A stretch of DNA of 11,024 nt from Candidatus Cloacimonadota bacterium (GTDB taxonomy: Bacteria > Hydrothermota > E44-bin80). The notes beneath the pieces were generated by a model that did no database searches, was not told where the DNA came from, and saw nothing but the letters and a program-made list of their open reading frames with translations. A program made the position numbers and the translations under genes. Positions 1 to 7,128 of the stretch are shown here, piece by piece. Position 1 is the stretch's first letter; every line of letters starts with the position of its first letter. The DNA is taken from NCBI GenBank assembly GCA_004375785.1, contig SOKM01000123.1:1-11024 (forward strand), read 5' to 3'.

Positions 1-1842
1 GAGCAGGTTAATAAGCCTGTTCTTGTTATTTCGCACAATAAAACACTTGCTGCACAGCTTTACGGAGAGTTCAGAACTTTTTTTCCCGAGAATGCAGTCG
101 AATATTTTATAAGTTACTACGATTATTATCAACCCGAAGCTTACCTCCCTGAAAGAGACCTCTATATAGAGAAGGATGCGTCAATCAACGATTTGATAGA
201 GGAGTTGAGACTGCGGGCAACAACTTCACTTTTAAGCAGAGAGGATTGTATAATAGTTGCGAGTGTTTCTGCAATATACGGATTGGGTTCTCCTGAAGAC
301 CATAGCGCAATGATTGCTATATTTGAAAGAGGAGAGGAATTTGAAAGAGAAAAGATACTTAATAAATTTGTTGAGATACAGTATACACGAAATGATATAG
401 ACTTTTCAAGAGGGACATTCAGAGTGAGAGGGGATACGGTTGAGGTATATCTTGCTTACGAAAAAAAAGGAATAAGGCTCAAACTATGGGAAGATGAAAT
501 TGAGAAGTTAGAGATATTTGACCCGGTTTCCGGAAACACATGGGAAAAAGTTGAAAGGGTTGCAATATACCCTGCTAAACATTTTATTACTCCTTATTCA
601 AGAGTACAGAAAGCAATAAAATCCATTGAGAAGGAGCTTGAGGAGCAGTTGATTGAACTGAGAAAGGAAAGTAAGGAACTTGAGGCACACAGGCTTGAAA
701 CAAGGACAAGATACGACCTTGAAATGTTAAAAGAGGTAGGTTACTGTTCTGGTGTGGAGAATTATTCAAGGCATCTTAGTGGACGAAAGCCGGGGGAGAG
801 GCCATCCTGCCTGCTCGATTTTTTCCCTGATAGTTTCCTGACTATTGTCGATGAATCTCATGTCGCTTTTCCACAGATAAGAGGTATGTATAACGGCGAC
901 AGGTCAAGGAAGGAAACGCTTGTGAAATATGGATTCAGGTTGCCATCTGCCCTTGATAACCGACCTTTAAGGTTTGACGAGTTTGAAAAAGAGGTAGATT
1001 ATGTAATATGTACCTCCGCAACCCCGTCTGAATATGAAATTAAAAAAAGTAATGGTGTTGTTGTTGAACAGATTATTAGACCTACCGGTCTTGTTGACCC
1101 TGAAATTGAAGTAAGACAAACAAAAGGACAGACAGACAGCCTTATTGAAGAGATCAGAAAAAGGGTTGAAGTAGACGAAAGGGTGCTTGTTACAACATTG
1201 ACTAAAAGGATGGCGGAAGACCTTGCAGATTATCTCAGGGATATGGGAATAAAGGTTAAGTATATGCATTCAGAAATTGGTGCGATTGAAAGAGTGGAAA
1301 TATTGAGAGGATTAAGATTGAAAGAGTTTGATGTGCTTGTTGGGATAAATCTTTTAAGGGAGGGACTCGACCTGCCCGAGGTTTCACTTGTTGCTATTCT
1401 TGATGCAGATAAAGAGGGATTCTTGAGGTCTGAAACCTCTCTTATACAGGTTTCAGGTAGGGCTTCAAGGAATGTTAGCGGTAAAGTTATAATGTTTGCA
1501 GACAGATTTACAGAGAGTATTAAAAACACTATTAAAGAGACAAATAGAAGGAGAGAGATTCAGGAGAAGTATAACAGGAAGCATAATATTTCCCCAAGGT
1601 CTATTGTAAAAAGTATAGATGAGGTATTAAAAACCACAGCTGTTGCAGATACGAAAGAGAAGGAATACCAGAAAGAAAAGGAAGAGGAGCAGTTTACCTC
1701 AAAGATAGACATAATAGAGCGAATTACACAATTGGAGTACAAAATGAAAAAGGTAGCAGAAAACCTTGAGTTTGAAGATGCTGCGTTTTTCAGAGATAAA
1801 ATAAAACTCCTTGAGAAAAGGTTACGACAAAAGATGAATTAA
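1..1842 (+). CDS. uvrB: UvrABC excinuclease subunit B, 5' end cut by window edge
   Basis: UvrB is the damage-verifying helicase-like subunit of nucleotide excision repair; it is loaded by UvrA and recruits UvrC. The frame is open from base 1, giving 613 residues. Against E. coli UvrB (673) about 53 N-terminal residues, including the Walker A loop, lie outside the window. Visible landmarks, by codon in the window: NKTLAAQLYGE from 13; the DNA-clamping beta-hairpin with Tyr39, 40, 42, 43 and 48; the DESH Walker B box at 284-287; the CTSATPSEYE segment; the VLVGINLLREGLD helicase region; motif VI at 483-491; and a C-terminal UVR motif (about 573-610) that contacts UvrC. Motif VI reads QVSGRASRN where E. 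coli has QTIGRAARN, but both arginines (487, 490) are kept. The internal TTG at 193 is not the real start. It is followed by a 124-base gap before rnfC, with no clear terminator hairpin. Confidence 0.98.
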   Translation, partial: EQVNKPVLVISHNKTLAAQLYGEFRTFFPENAVEYFISYYDYYQPEAYLPERDLYIEKDASINDLIEELRLRATTSLLSREDCIIVASVSAIYGLGSPEDHSAMIAIFERGEEFEREKILNKFVEIQYTRNDIDFSRGTFRVRGDTVEVYLAYEKKGIRLKLWEDEIEKLEIFDPVSGNTWEKVERVAIYPAKHFITPYSRVQKAIKSIEKELEEQLIELRKESKELEAHRLETRTRYDLEMLKEVGYCSGVENYSRHLSGRKPGERPSCLLDFFPDSFLTIVDESHVAFPQIRGMYNGDRSRKETLVKYGFRLPSALDNRPLRFDEFEKEVDYVICTSATPSEYEIKKSNGVVVEQIIRPTGLVDPEIEVRQTKGQTDSLIEEIRKRVEVDERVLVTTLTKRMAEDLADYLRDMGIKVKYMHSEIGAIERVEILRGLRLKEFDVLVGINLLREGLDLPEVSLVAILDADKEGFLRSETSLIQVSGRASRNVSGKVIMFADRFTESIKNTIKETNRRREIQEKYNRKHNISPRSIVKSIDEVLKTTAVADTKEKEYQKEKEEEQFTSKIDIIERITQLEYKMKKVAENLEFEDAAFFRDKIKLLEKRLRQKMN

Positions 1843-1846
1843 AAAT

Positions 1847-1861
1847 GTAGCTGCAGACTTT
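1847..1861 (+). repeat. Possible half-copy of a REP-like element
   Basis: Just after the uvrB stop, GTAGCTGCAGACTTT matches 13 of 15 bases of the left arm of the hairpin at 6156-6170 (GTAGCCGCAGGCTTT), including the GTAG foot. The right arm is missing, so no hairpin forms here. It may be a decayed REP-like copy or a chance match. Confidence 0.35.
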
Positions 1862-1885
1862 GTTAAAAATTTCACAAAAAAATAC

Positions 1886-1914
1886 TTGACTGATGTTTAC
1901 AATTATGTTAAAAA
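1886..1914 (+). promoter_or_regulatory. Candidate sigma-70 promoter for the rnf operon
   Basis: TTGACT at 1886-1891, one mismatch from the consensus -35, is followed after 17 bases by TAAAAA at 1909-1914, four of six matches to the -10. It lies about 50 bases upstream of the rnfC start in the only sizeable gap before the operon. The -10 is weak and the region is AT-rich, so this is an inference from spacing and position. Confidence 0.45.
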
Positions 1915-1966
1915 GACTTAAATTTTTGAAAGAGAATTATGTGAATATGTATTGTCAGGAGGGAAT

Positions 1967-3292
1967 ATGAGATTAAAGACATTCAAACAGGGTATCCATC
2001 CAAAATACTTTAAAGAATTAAGCAGTAAAGAACCTATAAAAAAGTGCCCTTTTCCTAAAAGGGTAGTCATACCACTGTCCCAGCATACGGGTGCTCCCTG
2101 TAAACCTCTTGTTGAAAAAAAGGATAAAGTCGAGAGGGGACAGAAGATAGGAAAAGCGGATGGATTTATTAGTGCACCTGTGCACAGTCCGGTCACAGGA
2201 ACAGTAAAATCTATTGATAAGCAACCTTTCCCAAGATTCAAAAGTCTGGATGCAATAGTAATAGAAAGGGATGAGAAGAGCGAAGGAAAGGAATGGAAAA
2301 AGGGAATTCTTGATTTGGAGAAGATTAGTCCGGATGAAATAAGAAAAAAGGTGAGAGAGGCAGGAATCGTTGGACTTGGTGGTGCTGCTTTCCCCGCATC
2401 TGTGAAGATTTCTCCGCCAAAAGAGAAACCAATTGACACAATTATCCTTAACGGCTGTGAATGTGAACCCTATCTTACTGCAGACCACAGGATTATGCTC
2501 GAATACCCGGATGACTGCATTCTTGGTTTGAAGATTATTATGAAAACCGTTGGTGCAAAAAAAGGTATAGTGGGAATAGAGGTTAATAAAATGGATGCTT
2601 ATAATCTTTTCTGTGGGAAGACAAAAGATGAGGAGAATATTGATGTTGAACTCGTTCAAGTAAAATATCCTGAAGGTGCAGAGAAGATGCTCATAAAGGC
2701 GATACTTTCAAGAGAAGTGCCAGCTGGTGGACTCCCTATGGATGTTGGAGTTGTTGTCCATAATGTAGGAACAGCTGTTTCAATTACTGAGGCGATAAGG
2801 GATGATAAACCTCTTATAGAAAGAGTGGTAACTGTTACAGGCAAAGGTATAAATAACCCTGGTAATTTCCTTGTTCTTATAGGAACACCTTTTAGTGATG
2901 TAATAGAAGCGGCAGGTGGAATGAAGGATAACGCCGCAAAGATTATTATGGGTGGACCCCTTATGGGAATAACTCAGTCAACTCTCGATGTTCCTGTTGT
3001 TAAAGGAACATCAGGTATCCTCGTTCTTACGGAGGATGAAACAGATATTGAGGAAGAGGTAAACTGTATAAGATGTGCTCGATGCGTTGACCATTGTCCT
3101 ATGTACCTTATACCTACAGAATTCGTTAAATTGGTAAAAGGCGAGGCATGGGAAAGATTGAATAGTTATCATTTAATGGATTGTATAGAATGCGGCTGTT
3201 GTGCATTTGTATGTCCTTCGAAGATTCCTATTGTTCAATATGTAAATGTCGGTAAATTGGCTTTGGTAAATATAAAGAGCAAGAAAGGATAA
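1967..3292 (+). CDS. rnfC: Rnf electron transport complex subunit C
   Basis: RnfC is the peripheral subunit that reacts with NAD(H) in the ferredoxin:NAD+ oxidoreductase and passes electrons to the membrane subunits. The protein is 441 residues from the ATG at 1967, chosen because AGGAGG sits at 1957-1962; an in-frame TTG at 1952 would place the ribosome site inside the gene. Order of parts: an N-terminal barrel-sandwich region (about 30-100); the nucleotide/flavin-binding domain with GLGGAAFPAS at 136-145 and NGCECEPYL at 162-170; an SLBB-like region (about 245-340); and a ferredoxin-like C-terminal part with two CxxCxxCxxxCP sets, Cys367/370/373/377 and Cys406/409/412/416. It lacks the long Ala/Lys-rich tail of gammaproteobacterial RnfC. 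It is the first gene of the operon, and the stop is one base before rnfD. Confidence 0.97.
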   Translation: MRLKTFKQGIHPKYFKELSSKEPIKKCPFPKRVVIPLSQHTGAPCKPLVEKKDKVERGQKIGKADGFISAPVHSPVTGTVKSIDKQPFPRFKSLDAIVIERDEKSEGKEWKKGILDLEKISPDEIRKKVREAGIVGLGGAAFPASVKISPPKEKPIDTIILNGCECEPYLTADHRIMLEYPDDCILGLKIIMKTVGAKKGIVGIEVNKMDAYNLFCGKTKDEENIDVELVQVKYPEGAEKMLIKAILSREVPAGGLPMDVGVVVHNVGTAVSITEAIRDDKPLIERVVTVTGKGINNPGNFLVLIGTPFSDVIEAAGGMKDNAAKIIMGGPLMGITQSTLDVPVVKGTSGILVLTEDETDIEEEVNCIRCARCVDHCPMYLIPTEFVKLVKGEAWERLNSYHLMDCIECGCCAFVCPSKIPIVQYVNVGKLALVNIKSKKG

Positions 3293-3293
3293 T

Positions 3294-4241
3294 ATGATGA
3301 AAGATAACTTGATTATCTCTATATCTCCACATCGAAAGGAAAAGGCAGATACACCAAGGGTGATGAGAGGGGTGGTTTATGCACTCATGCCTGCGGTCAT
3401 TGCAAGCATATATTACTTCAAACTGAGGGCATTCCTTCTTATTATTGTATGCATTGCAGGGACAGTCTTAACTGAAGCGGTATTTCAGAAATTGAGAAGA
3501 AGACCCATAACAATAAAAGATGGTAGTGCACTTCTAACAGGTCTTTTGCTTGCACTTGTCCTTCCTCCTTCCCTCCCGCTCTGGGCAGGGTTTCTTGGCG
3601 CAGTAATGGCAATTGTCATAGGGAAGCAGATATTTGGTGGGCTTGGTCAGAATATCTTTAATCCTGCTCTCATTGGACGTGCCTTCCTGATGGCTACATT
3701 CCCAGTTATGCTTACAACATGGATTAAGCCCGGTATATTTGATGCCGTAACTACTGCAACCCCTCTATCTTTGTTTAAATTCGACCATAATGTTGTTTCT
3801 ACGCTTTACCTTCTACTTGGAAACACAGGTGGTTCTCTTGGAGAAACCTGTGCAATAGTACTCATCATTGGTGGAATATTTTTACTTATAAAAAAATATA
3901 TGGATTGGAGAATACCCCTGAGTTATATTGGAACAGTTCTTATTCTTACTACTGTTCTGTATCTTATAAAACCTGCTCAATACGCATCGCCTCTGTTCCA
4001 TCTCTTTGCGGGTGGTCTGATGTTAGGAGCACTGTTTATGGCGACTGACCCTGTTACTTCACCAATCACAAAAAAGGGGCGGTACATCTTTGGAGTCGGG
4101 TGTGGTTTTCTTGTAGTAATAATAAGGACATGGGGAGGATTACCCGAGGGCGTAATGTATTCCATACTCTTGATGAATGCATTCACCCCTTTAATAAATC
4201 GTTATACTGTCCCTGTTCAGTTTGGAGGGAGGAAAAAATGA
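3294..4241 (+). CDS. rnfD: Rnf complex membrane subunit D (covalent FMN protein)
   Basis: RnfD is an integral membrane subunit related to NqrB that holds a covalently bound FMN and takes part in the electron path coupled to ion transport. The 315-residue protein is strongly hydrophobic, with roughly nine or ten membrane segments. The flavin attachment region reads D150-A-V-T-T-A-T156-P-L, so Thr156 is the expected FMN-bearing residue; the usual Gly before Ala-Thr is Thr here. The GQNIFNPALIGRAFL segment (118-132) and ATDPVTSP (250-257) are typical of the RnfD/NqrB family. The ATG at 3294 follows the rnfC stop by one base; the next codon is also ATG (3297) and is better spaced from the AAAGGA at 3284-3289, so the true start could be either. 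The stop overlaps the rnfG start as ATGA. Confidence 0.96.
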   Translation: MMKDNLIISISPHRKEKADTPRVMRGVVYALMPAVIASIYYFKLRAFLLIIVCIAGTVLTEAVFQKLRRRPITIKDGSALLTGLLLALVLPPSLPLWAGFLGAVMAIVIGKQIFGGLGQNIFNPALIGRAFLMATFPVMLTTWIKPGIFDAVTTATPLSLFKFDHNVVSTLYLLLGNTGGSLGETCAIVLIIGGIFLLIKKYMDWRIPLSYIGTVLILTTVLYLIKPAQYASPLFHLFAGGLMLGALFMATDPVTSPITKKGRYIFGVGCGFLVVIIRTWGGLPEGVMYSILLMNAFTPLINRYTVPVQFGGRKK

Positions 4242-4822
4242 ATATATCAGCACATATGATTATTGTCTTGACTGTTGTCTCTCTCTTTTCAGGTTTATCC
4301 CTCGTCTATATGAACGAGTATGCGGAACCGTTGATAAAGATAAATCAAGAAAAAGCCATGAAGGAAGCAATATTTAAGGTTCTTCCGGATGCAAAGGATG
4401 TGGAGAAGATAGAACAAGATGGAAGGGTGATTTTCAAGACGGTCAACGAGGCTGGAGAACTTGTAGGTTACGCATTTGTTGCTGAAGGAAGTGGATACCA
4501 GGGTATCATAAAGATAATGGTAGGAATAAATCCGGAACTTGAGAAACTTACAGGCATAGATATTCTTGAATCCGTTGAGACCCCAGGATTGGGAGCAAAG
4601 ATTACACAAGACGATTTCAAAAGTCAGTTCAAGGGCATTTCTGTTTCACCTGGAATTGAGTACATTAAGGCTAAAAAACCTGAAAAACCTAATGAAATCC
4701 AGGCTGTAACGGGAGCAACGGTTTCTTCAAGGTCTGTTGTAAACATACTTAATACTACTGTCAAGGAGATTAAAGAGATTGTTAAGAAAATAGAACCGAG
4801 TGGGGAGGGTGAAAATGAGTAG
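4238..4822 (+). CDS. rnfG: Rnf complex subunit G (covalent FMN protein)
   Basis: RnfG is a one-helix membrane-anchored subunit whose outward-facing FMN-binding domain carries a covalent flavin, like NqrC. The 194-residue protein has an N-terminal hydrophobic helix (about 7-25) followed by a soluble domain with ETPGLGA at 114-120 and the flavinylation motif T158-G-A-T161 followed by VSS; Thr161 is the expected phosphoester link. The acidic residue often seen before this motif is Gln here (EIQAVTGAT). The start at 4238 was chosen because GGAGGGAGG lies just upstream and the ATG overlaps the rnfD stop by four bases, which suggests translational coupling. An in-frame start at 4100 would lie wholly inside rnfD and adds no family-like sequence. 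ApbE, needed to attach FMN, is not encoded in this window. Confidence 0.96.
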   Translation: MNISAHMIIVLTVVSLFSGLSLVYMNEYAEPLIKINQEKAMKEAIFKVLPDAKDVEKIEQDGRVIFKTVNEAGELVGYAFVAEGSGYQGIIKIMVGINPELEKLTGIDILESVETPGLGAKITQDDFKSQFKGISVSPGIEYIKAKKPEKPNEIQAVTGATVSSRSVVNILNTTVKEIKEIVKKIEPSGEGENE

Positions 4823-5426
4823 TGTTAGACTCTATACGGAATTCTTCAAAGGTTTCTGGAAGGATAATCCTGCTTTCAGACAACTACTCGGGATGTGTCC
4901 TTTACTTGCAGTTACCACATCCGTGCTCAATGGTATTTCTATGGGAATCGCAATGACATTTGTTCTTGTCTGTACGAGTATCGTTGTTTCACTGATAAGA
5001 AAGATAGTGCCGAACCAGGTAAGAATTGCTACCTTTACAATTATAATAGCGACATTCGTTACTATAGCAGACCTTTTCTTAAAGGCAAGATTTCCTCCCA
5101 TCAGTAAGGCACTTGGACCCTATATTCCTCTCATCGTTGTAAACTGTATAATTCTTGGAAGGCAAGAGGCTTTTGCAAAGAAGAATCCTCTGGGCAGGTC
5201 TTTCCTTGATGCGCTCGGAATGGGTTTTGGTTTCACACTGGCACTTTTACTTCTTGGAGCAATCAGGGAGTCACTTGGTTCAGGAAGCATCCTCGATATT
5301 CAGATACTCGGAACCTGGTTTGAGCCCTGGGTGATAATGATTTTGCCAGCTGGTGCTTTTATTACACTCGGGTTTCTTATTGCATTAATGAATCTGATTG
5401 ACGAAAGATTGAAAAAGGCTGCATAA
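4815..5426 (+). CDS. rnfE: Rnf complex membrane subunit E
   Basis: RnfE is a hydrophobic NqrD-type subunit that pairs with RnfA; the two are inverted-topology relatives that in solved Rnf/Nqr structures hold an iron-sulfur centre within the membrane. The 203-residue protein shows about six membrane segments. The two cysteines expected to bind the centre are Cys28 in GMCPLLA and Cys111 in VVNCIILGR. The ATG at 4815 has GGGGAGG at 4802-4808 and overlaps the rnfG end by eight bases; the in-frame GTG at 4800 would swallow the ribosome site. The C-terminal sequence from GLGFTLALLLLGAIRE-like residues (about 134-150) is typical of the family. Confidence 0.96.
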   Translation: MSSVRLYTEFFKGFWKDNPAFRQLLGMCPLLAVTTSVLNGISMGIAMTFVLVCTSIVVSLIRKIVPNQVRIATFTIIIATFVTIADLFLKARFPPISKALGPYIPLIVVNCIILGRQEAFAKKNPLGRSFLDALGMGFGFTLALLLLGAIRESLGSGSILDIQILGTWFEPWVIMILPAGAFITLGFLIALMNLIDERLKKAA

Positions 5427-5435
5427 GGAGGCGAA

Positions 5436-6017
5436 ATGAACATAATCCTTATTTTCATTGCTGCTACAATAGTAAACAATATAGTATTAACATACTTTCT
5501 TGGTATCTGTCCATTTCTTGGTGTATCCAGTAAGATTGAATCTGCCATCGGAATGGGGCTCGCAGCGACATTTGTGATGACTCTTGCTGCAACAGTTACC
5601 TGGCTTATCTACCATTATATACTGGTGAGATTCAATGTACCTTTTCTTGAGTATGTTTCCTTTATCCTTGTAATTGCCGCTCTTGTTCAAATAGTAGAGA
5701 TGTTTATCAGGAAAACCAGTCCTGAGCTATACAGGGCACTTGGTATCTATCTGCCGCTTATTACAACCAACTGTGCAATTCTTGGATTGACCCTCTTTAT
5801 GGTTCTAAGGGAATATAATTTTCTTGAAAGTGTAGTCTTCGGTTTTGGTTCTGGAGTTGGTTTCACACTTGTTCTTCTCATTATGGCTGGTATAAGGGAA
5901 GAATTGGAATTCGCAGATGTGCCTGAAGCATTTAAAGGAGCGCCAATAACACTCATCATATCGGGTCTTCTTGCACTTGCATTTATGGGGTTCTCAGGAA
6001 TCATCAGTACCTCATAA
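5436..6017 (+). CDS. rnfA: Rnf complex membrane subunit A
   Basis: RnfA is the NqrE-type partner of RnfE in the membrane core of the complex. The 193-residue protein has about six hydrophobic segments and the two conserved cysteines, Cys25 in LGICPFLG and Cys113 in TTNCAILG, expected to share an in-membrane iron-sulfur centre with the RnfE pair. AAGGAGG at 5425-5431 overlaps the rnfE stop and sits four bases before the ATG. Length and sequence are typical of the family. The next Rnf gene, rnfB, does not follow directly as in most rnf operons: a 233-base gap with hairpin repeats intervenes. Confidence 0.97.
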   Translation: MNIILIFIAATIVNNIVLTYFLGICPFLGVSSKIESAIGMGLAATFVMTLAATVTWLIYHYILVRFNVPFLEYVSFILVIAALVQIVEMFIRKTSPELYRALGIYLPLITTNCAILGLTLFMVLREYNFLESVVFGFGSGVGFTLVLLIMAGIREELEFADVPEAFKGAPITLIISGLLALAFMGFSGIISTS

Positions 6018-6250
6018 ACATAATTGCAAAATGAAAAATTATCAATTAAAAATTAGCAATGTAGAACAAGGAATCATTGCGAGAATGCTTTCATATTCAC
6101 AAATAAAGCTAAACCATGGAAGAACAGGCGAGGCTTCCAGCCTCGCATCGAAAAGGTAGCCGCAGGCTTTAGCCTGCGTTAATTCAATGCAACAATGCAA
6201 AAAGTTAAAGAGAGAATGTATAAAAGTTAAATGTTTAAGGAGTTGGAAAG
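6018..6250. other. Spacer inside the rnf cluster, AT-rich with inserted hairpins
   Basis: This stretch holds no convincing gene. Its left part is AT-rich and includes AATTAAAAATTAGC (6044-6057), which recurs almost unchanged at 10693-10707. The middle has two GC-rich hairpins (see the 6128-6178 entry). The right part has ATGCAA twice (6187-6200 area) and TGTATAAA (6217-6224), which could serve as a -10 for rnfB, but no good -35 goes with it. AAGGAG at 6237-6242 is the rnfB ribosome site. Confidence 0.6.
6128..6178. repeat. Pair of REP/BIME-like hairpins
   Basis: Two perfect 8-base-pair stems lie 14 bases apart. The first is GCGAGGCT-TCC-AGCCTCGC (6128-6146), the second CGCAGGCT-TT-AGCCTGCG (6161-6178). 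The two stems share AGGCT/AGCCT inner halves. The second has GTAG (6156-6159) one base before its stem, the foot tetranucleotide typical of REP sequences mobilised by RAYT (TnpA-REP) enzymes. Neither stem is followed by a T-run, so a terminator role is not supported. The GC content is far above the flanking AT-rich DNA. The identification as REP is by form; copy number elsewhere is unknown. Confidence 0.65.
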
Positions 6251-7084
6251 ATGAACATTATAATAATATCAACAATAGCGATGGGGGGATTAGGCCTATT
6301 CTTCTCAGTGATACTTGCCATTACAAATAAGAAACTTTATGTAAAAGAAGACCCGAAAATAGAAAAACTACTTGAGGAATTACCAGGTGCAAATTGCGGC
6401 GCTTGCGGAAATGCAAGTTGCCATGACCTTGCTCAAAAGATTGTCAAAGGAGAGGCAGAACCGAACTCCTGCCCTGTAGCAGACAGTGAAATATCAGGGA
6501 AGATTGCGAACATTCTTGGCGTGGAGAGTAAAGAGGTAATTACCAGGGTTGCAATTGTTCACTGCGGTGCAGATGAGATAAAAAGAAAGAAAAGAGCTGT
6601 TTATATTGGTGGGGAAACCTGTAGGGTTGCAGATATTGTTGGTGGAGAGATTGCCTGTTCATATGGTTGTTTAGGTTACGGAGATTGCGTTGATGTCTGT
6701 CTTTTTGATGCTATTGAGATGATTGATGGTCTTCCTGTTGTTGATTTGGTGAAATGCACAGCCTGCGGTCAATGTGTAGAAGTATGTTCGAGGAATATTA
6801 TTTCCCTCGAAACTTTTGATAAGAAAAGTCTTCCCGCTACGATAGCCATTGCTTGCAATAATCCGGATAAGGGTGCAGTTGTGAGAAAGATATGTGAGGT
6901 TGGATGTATCGGTTGTAGTCTATGTGAAAGGAATTGTGAGGATGGTTCTTTCTATATGGAAGGAATGTTAGCATTGATAGATTATAGTAAGGTCTATAAC
7001 TGTGAGCACTGGGACCTTGTAATAGAAAAATGCCCCACAAATACAATCCAGAGATTAGCAAAGGAATCGAAGGTATTGGTGTAG
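6251..7084 (+). CDS. rnfB: Rnf complex iron-sulfur subunit B
   Basis: RnfB is the ferredoxin-reacting subunit, anchored by one N-terminal helix (about 4-25). At 277 residues it is the longer form seen in anaerobes (E. coli RsxB is about 192). Cysteine sets: the 4Fe-4S domain Cys49/52/57/74; Cys136/140/146/150 with the CLGYGDCVDVC signature; Cys169/172/175/179; and Cys215/219/222/225/229. The last expected set is degenerate: the segment 247-262 (KVYNCEHWDLVIEKCP) keeps only Cys251 and Cys261 where relatives have four. AAGGAG at 6237-6242 precedes the ATG by eight bases. It is separated from rnfA by a repeat-bearing spacer, so it may be expressed from read-through or a local promoter. It is the last rnf gene before the accessory region. 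Confidence 0.96.
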   Translation: MNIIIISTIAMGGLGLFFSVILAITNKKLYVKEDPKIEKLLEELPGANCGACGNASCHDLAQKIVKGEAEPNSCPVADSEISGKIANILGVESKEVITRVAIVHCGADEIKRKKRAVYIGGETCRVADIVGGEIACSYGCLGYGDCVDVCLFDAIEMIDGLPVVDLVKCTACGQCVEVCSRNIISLETFDKKSLPATIAIACNNPDKGAVVRKICEVGCIGCSLCERNCEDGSFYMEGMLALIDYSKVYNCEHWDLVIEKCPTNTIQRLAKESKVLV

Positions 7085-7128
7085 CCGCTAATCCCCTCTA
7101 AATACTACAAGTAAACCGGAGGTTTGCC

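Noticed and set aside
193..1842. UvrB starting at the TTG at 193
   Set aside because: The frame is open from base 1 and codons 1-64 match the conserved UvrB N-terminal region including the beta-hairpin.
2018..2659. Long reverse-strand frame opposite rnfC
   Set aside because: It is a shadow of rnfC with low-complexity Phe/Ser/Leu text and no recognisable domain; the same holds for the frame at 1918-2439.
4100..4237. N-terminal extension of RnfG into rnfD
   Set aside because: It lies wholly inside rnfD in another frame and shows no family-like sequence; the ATG at 4238 has a strong ribosome site and an ATGA overlap.
5971..6159. 62-codon frame over the end of rnfA and the spacer
   Set aside because: It overlaps rnfA out of frame, has no ribosome site and runs through the REP-like hairpins.
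6128..6178. Rho-independent terminator between rnfA and rnfB
   Set aside because: Neither hairpin is followed by a T-run, and rnfB downstream belongs to the same complex.
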